Below, in pieces: positions 9,445 to 17,514 of a stretch of DNA of 64,000 bases; the first letter of the stretch is position 1; each line of letters begins with the position of its first letter. Under the pieces are notes generated by a model. It saw nothing but the letters and a program-made list of their open reading frames with translations, did not search any database and was not told where the DNA came from. Source of the stretch: Acidobacteriaceae bacterium (GTDB taxonomy: Bacteria > Acidobacteriota > Terriglobia > Bryobacterales > Bryobacteraceae); contig JADCJL010000097.1 in NCBI GenBank assembly GCA_020247055.1, positions 25,050 through 89,049 on the forward strand, written 5' to 3'. The position numbers and the translations under genes were made by a program.

Positions 9445-10874
9445 CGCGTCAACGTCACCTTCGTCCGCGTGTAGAACTGAATCCCCTCGTTCCCCTGCAC
9501 ATGCAGGTCCCCAAAGAAACTCTCGTTCCACCCCGCGAACGGAAACAGCGCCATCGGCGCCGGCACCCCAATGTTCACCCCAATCATCCCGCAGTTCACG
9601 TTCCGCGCAAACTTCCGCGCCGCCCCGCCCGACCGCGTATAAATCACCGCCCCGTTCCCGTACGGCGACTCGTTCGCCCGCGCAATCGCCCCGTCCAGAT
9701 CCTCCTCCCGCAGCAGTGTCAACACCGGTCCAAACACCTCATCCCGCAACAAACCCGACTCCGCCCCCACCCCCGAAACAATGCTCGGCCCCACAAAATA
9801 ACCCCCGGCCGGCCGTGCGTGCCGCCGCCCATCCACCAGCATCTCCACCCCCTGCGCCTCCCCCATCGCCAAATACCGCCGCACCCGCTCCTCCGCCGCC
9901 CCGTCAATCACCGGCCCCATCCCCACCGCCGCCCCCTCATCCGTCGCCCCCACCGCCATCGTCTCGGCCAATCCCCGCAGCCGCTCCGTAATCGGCTCCG
10001 CCGCCCGCCCCGCCACCACCGCCACGCTCCCCGCCATGCACCGCTGCCCCGCGCACCCGAACGACGACGACAAAATCGCCTCCGCCGCCAGATCCATATC
10101 CGCGTCCGGCATCACAATCATGAAGTTCTTCGCCCCGCCCGCCGCCTGCACCCGCTTCCCGTTCGCCGTCCCCCGCCGGTACACCTCCCGCGCCACCGGC
10201 GTCGATCCCACAAAGCTCACCGCCGCAATCCCCGGATGGTCCAAAATCGCGTGCACCGTCTCCACCCCGCCGTGCACCAGGTTCAACACCCCCGGCGGCA
10301 ACCCCGCCTCCACCAGCAGCTCCACCAGCCGCGCCGCCGTCAACGGCACCTTCGGCGACGGCTTAAACACAAACGTGTTCCCGCACGCCAGCGCCAGCGG
10401 AATCATCCACAGCGGAATCATCGCCGGAAAATTATACGGCGTAATCCCCGCGCAAACCCCCACCGGAAACCGCTCCGCCTCCCCGTCAATGTTCCGCGCC
10501 ACCTGCCCCAGCTTCTGCCCCATCAGCAGCGACGGAATCCCGCACGCAAGGTCCACCACATCCAGCCCCCGCCGCAAATCCCCCTGCGCCTCGACGAGCG
10601 TCTTGCCGTGCTCCCGGCAAATCAGCAGCGCAATCTCGGCGAACTTCTCCTCGAGCAGCGCCTTGTAGCGGAACAGAATCCGCGCCCGGTCCCCCGGCGG
10701 CGTCTCCGCCCACCCCGCCAGCGCTCCCCGCGCCGCCCGCACCGCCGCGTCCACATCCGCCGCGCTCCCCACCGGGCACCGCGCAATCTCCACCCCCCGC
10801 GAAGGGTTCATCACCGCCGTCCATTCCGCCGCCGCGCTCGGCGTCCATCGATTCGCAATCAGATTCTCAAGCAT
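9435..10874 (-). CDS. mmsA: CoA-acylating methylmalonate-semialdehyde dehydrogenase family protein
   Basis: 479 residues from the ATG at 10874; a slightly longer frame exists, but MLENLIANRW looks like the native start. Aldehyde dehydrogenase features appear in order: GITPYNFPAMIPLWMIPLA, FKPSPKVPL, VSFVGSTPVAREVY and the active-site cysteine in CAGQRCMAG. The last motif and NIGVPAPMALFPFAGWN are typical of MmsA/IolA enzymes, which oxidise methylmalonate or malonate semialdehyde to propionyl- or acetyl-CoA in valine, beta-alanine or inositol catabolism. No other genes of those pathways are here, so the substrate is open. It is followed by the iron alcohol dehydrogenase with a 10-base overlap. 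Confidence 0.88.
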   Translation of the reverse strand: MLENLIANRWTPSAAAEWTAVMNPSRGVEIARCPVGSAADVDAAVRAARGALAGWAETPPGDRARILFRYKALLEEKFAEIALLICREHGKTLVEAQGDLRRGLDVVDLACGIPSLLMGQKLGQVARNIDGEAERFPVGVCAGITPYNFPAMIPLWMIPLALACGNTFVFKPSPKVPLTAARLVELLVEAGLPPGVLNLVHGGVETVHAILDHPGIAAVSFVGSTPVAREVYRRGTANGKRVQAAGGAKNFMIVMPDADMDLAAEAILSSSFGCAGQRCMAGSVAVVAGRAAEPITERLRGLAETMAVGATDEGAAVGMGPVIDGAAEERVRRYLAMGEAQGVEMLVDGRRHARPAGGYFVGPSIVSGVGAESGLLRDEVFGPVLTLLREEDLDGAIARANESPYGNGAVIYTRSGGAARKFARNVNCGMIGVNIGVPAPMALFPFAGWNESFFGDLHVQGNEGIQFYTRTKVTLTRWS

Positions 10875-10920
10875 CCGTCTGCCAGCGTAACGCAACCCGC
10901 TCGGGCGAAACTAGAAAGCA

Positions 10921-11268
10921 ATGCGCAGCGTACAGATCTTCGGCGTCAAAAACTCCCAACCCACCCGGGCCGCCGAACGCTTCTTCAAGGAGCGGAGCAT
11001 CGCCATCCACTTCGTCGACCTCAAACTCAAACCCATGGCCCCCGGGGAGATCAAACGTTTCATCGACCGCTTCACCCTTCCGAATCTCCTTGATCGCGAA
11101 GGCAAAGCCTTTGAAAAGGCCGGCCTCAAATACCTCAAGCAGTCCGACGCCGAACTGCTCCTCAAAATCGAACGGGAGCCGCTCCTGCTCCGGCTCCCGT
11201 TCGTTCGCTTTGACAAAAAGATCAGCATCGGCCCCGACGAAGCCGCCTGGAAATCGATGCTCGACTAA
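10921..11268 (+). CDS. ArsC/Spx-family thioredoxin-fold protein lacking the N-terminal cysteine
   Basis: 115 residues, the size of ArsC/Spx/YffB proteins. The start (VQIFGVKNSQPTRAAERFFKE) aligns with the family's KxCxTxxxA segment, but the redox cysteine position is Ser, and there is no Cys anywhere in the protein. The C-terminal part (PLLLRLPFVRFDKKISIG) matches the family's RP-hh segment and swapped domain. A thiol arsenate reductase is therefore unlikely; it may be a binding or adaptor version of the fold. The coding sequence contains an 11-bp perfect inverted repeat at 11170-11202. It is divergent from mmsA, with a 46-base gap. Confidence 0.7.
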   Translation: MRSVQIFGVKNSQPTRAAERFFKERSIAIHFVDLKLKPMAPGEIKRFIDRFTLPNLLDREGKAFEKAGLKYLKQSDAELLLKIEREPLLLRLPFVRFDKKISIGPDEAAWKSMLD

Positions 11269-11279
11269 CCCAGGCTCGA

Positions 11280-13124
11280 CTAGGGCACGCAAGCCTGCGT
11301 CAACGTATTCGCCCGCGTCCCATCATTGCCAACGCCCCGCAGCAGTTCGTCGAACGTCTGTAGCGGCGCCGCCGCCCCCGCCCGCCCCACCGCCGGAATC
11401 AGCGCCCAACGGTCCAACGCGCTTGAAGCAAACCTGCCGTCCGTCGTGTCCTTGACGAGCGTCCCCGCCGCCGACTCCTCATGGCCCACCGGCACGCACA
11501 GCGACGGATGGTCAAACGGCGCCCGTTGGAAGCGCACCCGGTCATCCGTCAGCGCCTTCAAAAACGCCACCACCGCCGTCCGCTCCTGCGGGCTCAGCCG
11601 GATCCGCCCCATCCCCGGTCCCAGGTTCCCATCGGCCGGGAAATCCCCGTTCCGCCCGTAAAACTCCAACACCTGCTCAAGCGTCGCCTGGCTCCCGTCG
11701 TGGAAAAAAGGCCCCGTGAACTCCACGTTCCGCAGCCCCGGCGTCTTGAACATGCCGTTCGCGCTTGCCGCGCCGCGGGTAATCTGACTCGCCAACGCCG
11801 TCGGCAAATTCCCCAACCCCCGATCGTCCGCGATCGGCGTCACCCCAATTCGAAAAAATCCACCCCGGCGAACGTTCTCCGTCCAGGAGGCCGCCGTGAA
11901 CTCCGCCCCCGCGTGGCATCCGGCGCAGGACCCGGAATTCGGCGCGCCAAACGTCTGCAGCCCCTGCCGCTCCAACGGCGATAACGCTCCCGCAACTCCT
12001 TCAAGCGAGCGATCGAGCGGCGAGTCATTCGACACCAACGTGGACAAATACGCCTGAATCGCCAACCCCCAGTACAAAGAGAAGTTCGCCTCCATCTGGT
12101 TCTGCGTGGCGCTCACCGGCGCCTGCCAGTAGGCCGGATCAATCGCCGCCTCAACCAGCGCCCGGTAGCTAAGAGCCGCCACCAGGCCGTTGCCGGAAGC
12201 GTTCGCTAAAGGCCCCAGCACACTATCGGTCACCGCCACCCGCTGCCGCCCCAGCGGCCGCAACGCCAGCAGTTTCCGCCCCACCAGCCCGAAGCTCCTA
12301 CCCTCGTACGACATCTCGATCGGGTTCAACACCGGACCCACCGCCAGCGATGCCAGACTCGAGTTCTGCAGCCGCACCACCTCGCGCACCAGCCGGCCAC
12401 CACGCCACGCCTGCACCGCCGCGGCCGCATCCGCCTCTCCCAACTCCGACACCCCATTGAACACCGGGCTCGCCCGCCCGTCCCAGAGCTGCCGCACGTT
12501 GAACACCGCGTTAATCACGCTCGGCGTGTTTCGCGACGACACCTGCCGCGTCAGCAGCCCGTTCTTGTTGAACCGGCTCGCCACTAAGTCCGCCCCATTC
12601 TCATCAGCCGCCCCCGGCGTTACATTCAAGAACCGCCGCGCAATCACCCCCGCGCTTCCCGCCACCATCGGCGGGCCACTCACCACCCCCGCCCGGTGAA
12701 ACGGGAACTCTCCCGCCGTCAGCGTCCGGTTCGGTGAGGTCAACGCCGTCGTCGCGCTGTGCGGCGGAGCCAACTGGTTCTGCCTCCGGTGGTCCGCCCC
12801 GGCGTGGAAGTGGCACGACGCACAAGCCGTCTTCCCGTCGCTGCCCGCCTGCACATCCCAGAAGAACACCTTGCCCAGGGCGATCAACGCCTGCTGATTC
12901 CGGACATACTGGCCCACGCCCGGCACCGCGGGAACCGGTACCTGCTTCAGCGACCGAAGACCCGGAAGCGGCAGTGGTGCCGTTGGCGGCGGGGGAGGAG
13001 CCGGAGGCGGCGGGGGAGGCGCACCCGGCGGTTGCGCGCTCGCCATCGCCGTAAGTAGAAGAAAGAATGAGGGCGTTCGGCCCGCCCAGGCCGGGCGCCT
13101 ACTTGGCTTCTTGTCAAAAAACAT
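11280..13124 (-). CDS. Di-haem cytochrome c peroxidase family protein, paralogue 2
   Basis: 614 residues. The export signal ends near ASAQPPG and is followed by a Pro/Ala-rich low-complexity linker (about 32-54). Two c-haem sites are present: CASCH (C101, C104, H105) and CAGCH (C400, C403, H404), in the arrangement of MauG/cytochrome c peroxidase proteins. The segment TPGLRNVEFTGPFFHDGS is typical of the C-terminal haem domain. It is periplasmic and should reduce peroxide or oxidise a substrate with electrons from a c-type carrier. It is longer than classical CcpA (about 320-350 residues), with insertions between the haem domains. It is a clear tandem paralogue of 13243-15009, with the same DHPSLC and C-terminal FDELLRG-GNDGTRANTLTQ-C ending. 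Confidence 0.85.
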   Translation of the reverse strand: MFFDKKPSRRPAWAGRTPSFFLLLTAMASAQPPGAPPPPPPAPPPPPTAPLPLPGLRSLKQVPVPAVPGVGQYVRNQQALIALGKVFFWDVQAGSDGKTACASCHFHAGADHRRQNQLAPPHSATTALTSPNRTLTAGEFPFHRAGVVSGPPMVAGSAGVIARRFLNVTPGAADENGADLVASRFNKNGLLTRQVSSRNTPSVINAVFNVRQLWDGRASPVFNGVSELGEADAAAAVQAWRGGRLVREVVRLQNSSLASLAVGPVLNPIEMSYEGRSFGLVGRKLLALRPLGRQRVAVTDSVLGPLANASGNGLVAALSYRALVEAAIDPAYWQAPVSATQNQMEANFSLYWGLAIQAYLSTLVSNDSPLDRSLEGVAGALSPLERQGLQTFGAPNSGSCAGCHAGAEFTAASWTENVRRGGFFRIGVTPIADDRGLGNLPTALASQITRGAASANGMFKTPGLRNVEFTGPFFHDGSQATLEQVLEFYGRNGDFPADGNLGPGMGRIRLSPQERTAVVAFLKALTDDRVRFQRAPFDHPSLCVPVGHEESAAGTLVKDTTDGRFASSALDRWALIPAVGRAGAAAPLQTFDELLRGVGNDGTRANTLTQACVP

Positions 13125-13172
13125 ATTCCCGCAGTGTGACCTTCGGTCCGGTATGGAGCAATGGGTACTTGG

Positions 13173-13218
13173 TACGGCTAAGGTTCTAAAACCCGTCCTC
13201 CGGAAAACCTTAGCCGTA
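13173..13218. repeat. 13-bp perfect inverted repeat between the two peroxidase genes
   Basis: TACGGCTAAGGTT at 13173-13185 and its exact reverse complement at 13206-13218 flank a 20-base loop. It lies in the 118-base spacer between the upstream peroxidase stop (13243) and the downstream peroxidase start (13124), both on the minus strand. As RNA it would form a stable hairpin that could attenuate transcription, be processed, or set the ratio of the two proteins. As DNA it could be an operator. There is no T-run for a simple terminator. Confidence 0.6.
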
Positions 13219-13242
13219 TCCTCCGTGGCCCGCCCGCCTCCA

Positions 13243-15009
13243 CTATGGCGCGCAACCCTGCGTCAGCGTATTCGCCCGCGTACCGTCATTCCCAATCCCC
13301 CGCAGCAGCTCGTCGAAGGTCTGCAGCGGCACGCTCGCCCCCTCGCTCCCCACCGCCGGAATCAACGCCCACCGGTCCACCGCGCTCGACGCAAACCGCC
13401 CGTCCGTCGTATCCGCCGCCAGCACCCCCTCCGCCGGCTCCTCATGCCCCGTCGCAATGCATAGCGACGGATGGTCAAACGGCGCCCGTTGATACTTCAC
13501 CCGGTCATCCGTCAGCGCCTTCAAAAACGCCACCATCGCCGTCTGCTCCTGCGGGTTCAGCCGAATCCGTCCAATCCCCGGCCCCAGGTTCCCGTCCGCC
13601 CGGAAGTCCCCGTTCCGCGCATAAAACGCCGTCACCTGCTCGAGCGTCGCCTGGCTCCCATCGTGGAAGTACGGCCCCGTGAACTCCACGTTCCGCAGCC
13701 CCGGCGTCTTGAACGCCCCGCTCGTCTGCGTCGTCGCAAACGGTGCCGCCAACCCGCCCAACCCCGCATCATCCGCCACCGGCGTCACCCCAATCCGGAA
13801 GAACCCCGCCGCCTGCGCACTCGCCGGATGCACCTCCCGCGCCGGCGCCGCGCTGTACGACGCCGCCGTAAACTCCGCCCCCTGATGGCAAACCGCGCAC
13901 TGCGCCCCACCCCCGGCAAACTCCTGCATCCCCTGCTGCTCCAGCGTGGTTAACGCCGTCCGGTTCCCTTCAAGAAACTGGTCCACCCGCGACTCGTTCG
14001 CCACCAGCGTCGACTCGTAAGCCTGAATCGCCAGCCCCCAGAACAAGCTGAAATTCCTCTCCATCTGCTCGCCCCCCGGCGCCGCCCAGTAAGCCGGCGC
14101 AAACGCCGTCTCAATCAACTGCCGGTAAGAGTACTCCGCCGCCAGCCCCACTCCCGAGCGGTCCGCGTAAGCCCCCAGCACGCTATCGGTCGCCGACACC
14201 ATCTGCCGCTCCAACGGCCGCAGCGTCAGCAGCTTCCGCCCCACATCGGCAAAGCTCCGCCCCGCGTACGACATCTCAATCTCGTTCAACACCGGCCCCA
14301 CCGCCTGCGACGCCAGACTCGAGTTCGCCAGACGTACCCGCTCCTCCACCAGATGCCCGTCCCGCCAAGCCACCACCCGCGCCCCCGCATCCGCCTCGCC
14401 CGCCGGCGAAACCCCGTTGAAAATGTCGCTCGCCCGCCCGTCCCAAAAGTTCCGCACGTTGAACACCGCGTCAATCACGCTCGGCGTGTTCCGCGACGTC
14501 ACCTGCCGCGTCTGCCGCCCGTTCGCGCTGAAGCGGCTCGAAAACAGGTCCGCCCCGTCCTCCTCCGCCGCCCCCGCCGCCACGCCAAAGAAGTTCCGCG
14601 AAAACGTCCCCGCCGAACCCGTCACCACCCGCGCCGCCCCCTGGTTCCCCGGTCCGTGGAACGGATAATCCGCCGCCGTCAACGTCCGGTTCACCGTCAC
14701 CGTCCCGCTCCCGCTCGCCGGCGGCGCCAGCTGATTCTGCACGCGGTGGTCCCCCCCGGCATGAAAGTGGCACGACGCGCACGCCGTCTTCCCGTCGCTG
14801 CCCGCCTGCATATCCCAGAACAGCGCCTTACCCAGCACCACCAGCGCCTTCTCATCCTGCACATACTGCGCCAGTCCCGGCACCGCCGGTACGGCCACCG
14901 TTTTCAAGGACCGCAGCGGCGCCCCGCCACCCGGACGCCCGCCGCCCGGTTGCGCGCAAGCCGTCCCCGCCAAAGTCACCAGCACAGAGAGAAAAGTTGT
15001 CGTTTTCAT
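13243..15009 (-). CDS. Di-haem cytochrome c peroxidase family protein, paralogue 1
   Basis: 588 residues with a signal peptide (MKTTTFLSVLVTLAGTACAQ) and a short Gly/Pro-rich linker. The c-haem motifs are CASCH (C77, C80, H81) and CAVCH (C371, C374, H375). Conserved blocks shared with its paralogue include LGKALFWDMQAGSDGKTACAS (in part), TSRNTPSVIDAVFNVRNFWDG and TPGLRNVEFTGPYFHDGSQAT, given here as family signatures. It is periplasmic and probably peroxide-reducing or MauG-like. It is the first gene of the pair and starts 143 bases from the divergent kinase at 15153. The shared spacer carries a 14-bp inverted repeat, so the kinase/regulator pair is a candidate controller. Confidence 0.87.
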   Translation of the reverse strand: MKTTTFLSVLVTLAGTACAQPGGGRPGGGAPLRSLKTVAVPAVPGLAQYVQDEKALVVLGKALFWDMQAGSDGKTACASCHFHAGGDHRVQNQLAPPASGSGTVTVNRTLTAADYPFHGPGNQGAARVVTGSAGTFSRNFFGVAAGAAEEDGADLFSSRFSANGRQTRQVTSRNTPSVIDAVFNVRNFWDGRASDIFNGVSPAGEADAGARVVAWRDGHLVEERVRLANSSLASQAVGPVLNEIEMSYAGRSFADVGRKLLTLRPLERQMVSATDSVLGAYADRSGVGLAAEYSYRQLIETAFAPAYWAAPGGEQMERNFSLFWGLAIQAYESTLVANESRVDQFLEGNRTALTTLEQQGMQEFAGGGAQCAVCHQGAEFTAASYSAAPAREVHPASAQAAGFFRIGVTPVADDAGLGGLAAPFATTQTSGAFKTPGLRNVEFTGPYFHDGSQATLEQVTAFYARNGDFRADGNLGPGIGRIRLNPQEQTAMVAFLKALTDDRVKYQRAPFDHPSLCIATGHEEPAEGVLAADTTDGRFASSAVDRWALIPAVGSEGASVPLQTFDELLRGIGNDGTRANTLTQGCAP

Positions 15010-15055
15010 CAGTCGCTCCTGTTACCAGCAGACGCCGAAAAGCCCCCCAAGTCAC

Positions 15056-15102
15056 GTTAAGCGATGTTATGGCGCACCTCCCCCGCCTTAACATCGCTTA
15101 AC
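15056..15102. promoter_or_regulatory. 14-bp perfect inverted repeat in divergent promoter region (candidate operator)
   Basis: GTTAAGCGATGTTA at 15056-15069 is repeated as its exact reverse complement at 15089-15102, with a 19-base spacer, so half-site centres are about 33 bp apart, close to three helical turns. It sits between the start of the peroxidase gene (15009, minus) and the kinase (15153, plus) and is clearly more AT-rich than its surroundings. Its position suits a site controlling both transcripts, possibly for the response regulator at 16801. That link is inference. Confidence 0.55.
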
Positions 15103-15141
15103 TGGGCTTACTCCCCCAAAAAGCGGTCTAATATGGGGTGC

Positions 15142-15146
15142 GGAGG
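15142..15146 (+). promoter_or_regulatory. Ribosome binding site fixing the kinase start at 15153
   Basis: GGAGG lies six bases before the ATG at 15153. It favours this ATG over an in-frame GTG at 15138, which has no Shine-Dalgarno sequence. Confidence 0.75.
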
Positions 15147-15152
15147 AAACAT

Positions 15153-16829
15153 ATGCGGCAAACCGGGCAACAATGGGCGTGGCTCGCCGTCATCACCACC
15201 CTCTGCGCCGTCCTCGCCTTCCTCCAGTACCGCTGGACCGGCGAACTCAGCCAGGCCGAACAGGCCCGCCTCGCCACCGGCCTCGACGAACAACTCCACC
15301 GCATGGCCCGCGCCTTCGATCAGCAGGTCTTTGAAACCGTCGAAACCCTCCTCCCCGCCGAATCCGACCTCGCCGCCTCCGGCCTCCCCGCCGCTCAGGC
15401 CGCCGCCTTCCAACGCTGGCAGCGCCGCTCCCCCGGCCCTTCTCTGTTTGCCCGCATCGCCATCGCCACCCCCGAAAACGACTCGCTCTCCCTCGCCCTC
15501 CTCGATCCCCCATCCGGCGCCACCTCCCCCCTCCCCTGGCCCCCCGCCTGGCTGTCCCTGCGCGAAGCCCTCGAACTCCGGTGCCAGGACCGCCGCAGCC
15601 CCCCGCGCCTCGCCCCCGAATCCCTCCTCCTCGAATTCCCCGTCTTCGACCCGGGCACCCGCCACGAACTCGCCTGGATGATCTTCGAATTCGACCCCGC
15701 CCAGCTCTGGCAAAATCTCCTCCCCTCCCTCGTCCGCACCCATCTCAATCCCGGTGACCAACCCGATTTCGACGTCGAAGTCACCGCCGGCCGCCAACAA
15801 ACGCTCCTCTTCTCCACCCTCCCCAACCATACCCCCCTCGCCTATCCCGACGCCCGCGCCCCCCTGCTCACTGGCCTCCGCGACGGCCTCCGCCGCCCCC
15901 CCCCCGGCCCGCCCCGCAAAAACGGCCCCCCCGGCACCCGCTGGACCCTCACCGCCAAACACCGCCACGGCTCCCTCGCCGCCGCCGTCGCCGCCAACCG
16001 CTGGCGCAACCTCGCCGTCGCCGGCGGCCTCCTCCTCCTCATCGCCGCCGCCGGCGCCGCCCTCGTCCACCACACCAGCAAAGCCCTCCGCCTCGCCCAA
16101 ATGGAGTTCGCCTTCGTCGCCGGCGTCACCCACGAACTCCGCACCCCCCTCACCGTCATCCGCGGCGCCGCCCACAATCTCCTCTCCGGCGTCGTCCGCA
16201 CCCCCGACCAGCAAGCCCGCTACCTCCGCCTCATCGTCCAGCACACCGAAAGCCTCACCGAAATGGTCGAACAGATCCTCGGCTTCGCCGGCGCCCGCGG
16301 CGGCCAGGCCAAAAACTCCAACCAACCCGTCTCCCTCCTCGACGCCCTCAACGAAGGCCTCGAAGCCGCCGCCGGCGACATCGAAGCCGCCCGCTGCGAA
16401 GTCGACCTCCAGGCCCCCCCCGACGTCCCCCCCGTCCTCGGCGACCCCGTCGCCCTCCGCCGCGCCTTCCAAAACCTCCTCAGCAACGCCGCCCGCCACG
16501 GCGGTGAAGGCGGCGCCATCTCCATCCTCGTCGAAATCGACCCCACCCCGCCCCGCCCCCACCTCCTCGTCCACGTCCGCGACCGCGGCCCCGGCATCCC
16601 CCCCGCCGACCTCGAACATCTCTTTGAACCCTTCTACCGCGGCGAACGCGCCAAAGCCGACCACCTCCGCGGCACCGGCCTCGGCCTCAGCCTCGTCGCC
16701 GAAATCGCCCACGCCCACGGCGGCGCCATCACCGCCCAAAATCTCCCCACCGGCGGCGCCGGCTTCACCCTCCGCCTCCCCGCCGCCCTCCCGGAACAAT
16801 ATGACGAATTCGCAAATCCTGCTCGTTGA
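15153..16829 (+). CDS. Membrane sensor histidine kinase
   Basis: 558 residues. One membrane segment lies near the N-terminus (WLAVITTLCAVLAFLQY, about 9-25) and a second at about 286-306 (AGGLLLLIAAAGAALVHH), bracketing a periplasmic sensor domain of about 260 residues that I do not recognise. The kinase core follows: HisKA with GVTHELRTPLT (His327), N box FQNLLSNAARHG, G1 DRGPGIPP, F box LFEPFYRG and G2 GTGLGLSLV. It is followed, with a 29-base overlap, by its OmpR-type regulator; kinase-first order is the less usual arrangement. The divergent neighbours are two di-haem peroxidases, suggesting a redox or peroxide-linked signal, although nothing in the sensor domain shows this directly. Confidence 0.93.
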   Translation: MRQTGQQWAWLAVITTLCAVLAFLQYRWTGELSQAEQARLATGLDEQLHRMARAFDQQVFETVETLLPAESDLAASGLPAAQAAAFQRWQRRSPGPSLFARIAIATPENDSLSLALLDPPSGATSPLPWPPAWLSLREALELRCQDRRSPPRLAPESLLLEFPVFDPGTRHELAWMIFEFDPAQLWQNLLPSLVRTHLNPGDQPDFDVEVTAGRQQTLLFSTLPNHTPLAYPDARAPLLTGLRDGLRRPPPGPPRKNGPPGTRWTLTAKHRHGSLAAAVAANRWRNLAVAGGLLLLIAAAGAALVHHTSKALRLAQMEFAFVAGVTHELRTPLTVIRGAAHNLLSGVVRTPDQQARYLRLIVQHTESLTEMVEQILGFAGARGGQAKNSNQPVSLLDALNEGLEAAAGDIEAARCEVDLQAPPDVPPVLGDPVALRRAFQNLLSNAARHGGEGGAISILVEIDPTPPRPHLLVHVRDRGPGIPPADLEHLFEPFYRGERAKADHLRGTGLGLSLVAEIAHAHGGAITAQNLPTGGAGFTLRLPAALPEQYDEFANPAR

Positions 16830-17490
16830 AGACGAACCCGATATCGCCCTCATCATCGCCGACCTCCTCTCCGCCCAGGGCCACCACGTCGCCCACGCCG
16901 CCACCGGCCCCGACGGCCTCCACGCCGCCACCAACCACCGCTACGACCTCCTTATCCTCGACGTCATGCTCCCCGGCCTCGACGGCTTCGCCCTCTGCCA
17001 AAAAATGCGCCAGCAAGGCTTCGACGGCGGCATCCTCATGCTCACCGCCCGCGGCCAGGTCGCCGACCGCGTGCAGGGCCTCCACCTCGGCGCCGACGAC
17101 TACCTCGCCAAACCCTTCGACCCCCACGAACTCACCGCCCGCGTCACCGCCCTCCTCCGCCGCATGGGCAAAGAAGCCCTCACCCCCGTCACCCGCTTCC
17201 AGTTCGGCCCCGTCTCCGTCGATTTCTCCGTCCCCGCCGTCCACCGCCACGGCGCCCCCGTCAACCTCGCCGCCAAAGAGATGCAGCTCCTCCGCTGCCT
17301 CATCGATCACCGCGGCCAGGTCCTCACCCGCGAATGGCTCCTCACCCAGGTCTGGCGCCACCAGCCCTTCATCACCCCCCGCACCGTCGACGTCCACATC
17401 GCTTGGCTCCGCCAGAAACTCGAAGAAGAGCCCCAAACCCCCAAACACATCCTCACCGTCCGCGGCGAAGGCTACCGCTTCACCGGTTAG
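16801..17490 (+). CDS. OmpR-family response regulator
   Basis: 229 residues from the ATG at 16801, inside the 3' end of the kinase gene. The receiver domain has the acidic pair at residues 11-12, phospho-acceptor D54 in LILDVMLPGLDG, and the conserved Lys in YLAKPFDP. The winged-helix domain (about 130-229) has LAAKEMQLLRCL, GQVLTREWLL, RTVDVHIAWLRQKL and the terminal VRGEGYRFTG wing typical of OmpR/PhoB proteins. It is a DNA-binding partner of the preceding kinase. The inverted repeat at 15056-15102 upstream of the operon is a candidate target. Confidence 0.95.
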   Translation: MTNSQILLVEDEPDIALIIADLLSAQGHHVAHAATGPDGLHAATNHRYDLLILDVMLPGLDGFALCQKMRQQGFDGGILMLTARGQVADRVQGLHLGADDYLAKPFDPHELTARVTALLRRMGKEALTPVTRFQFGPVSVDFSVPAVHRHGAPVNLAAKEMQLLRCLIDHRGQVLTREWLLTQVWRHQPFITPRTVDVHIAWLRQKLEEEPQTPKHILTVRGEGYRFTG

Positions 17491-17514
17491 CCCCAACGCG
17501 ATAAGCTCGTAATC

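Noticed and set aside
15138..15152. GTG start for the sensor kinase at 15138
   Set aside because: GGAGG at 15142-15146 would lie inside the coding region; it serves the ATG at 15153.
15754..16800. Upstream in-frame extension of the OmpR-type regulator
   Set aside because: The extension is Pro/Ser/Ala-rich shadow sequence of the kinase gene; the receiver begins directly at the ATG at 16801.
15108..16934. 608-codon minus-strand frame opposite the sensor kinase
   Set aside because: Same antisense effect; the plus-strand frame carries HisKA and ATPase motifs, this one carries only low-complexity acidic sequence.
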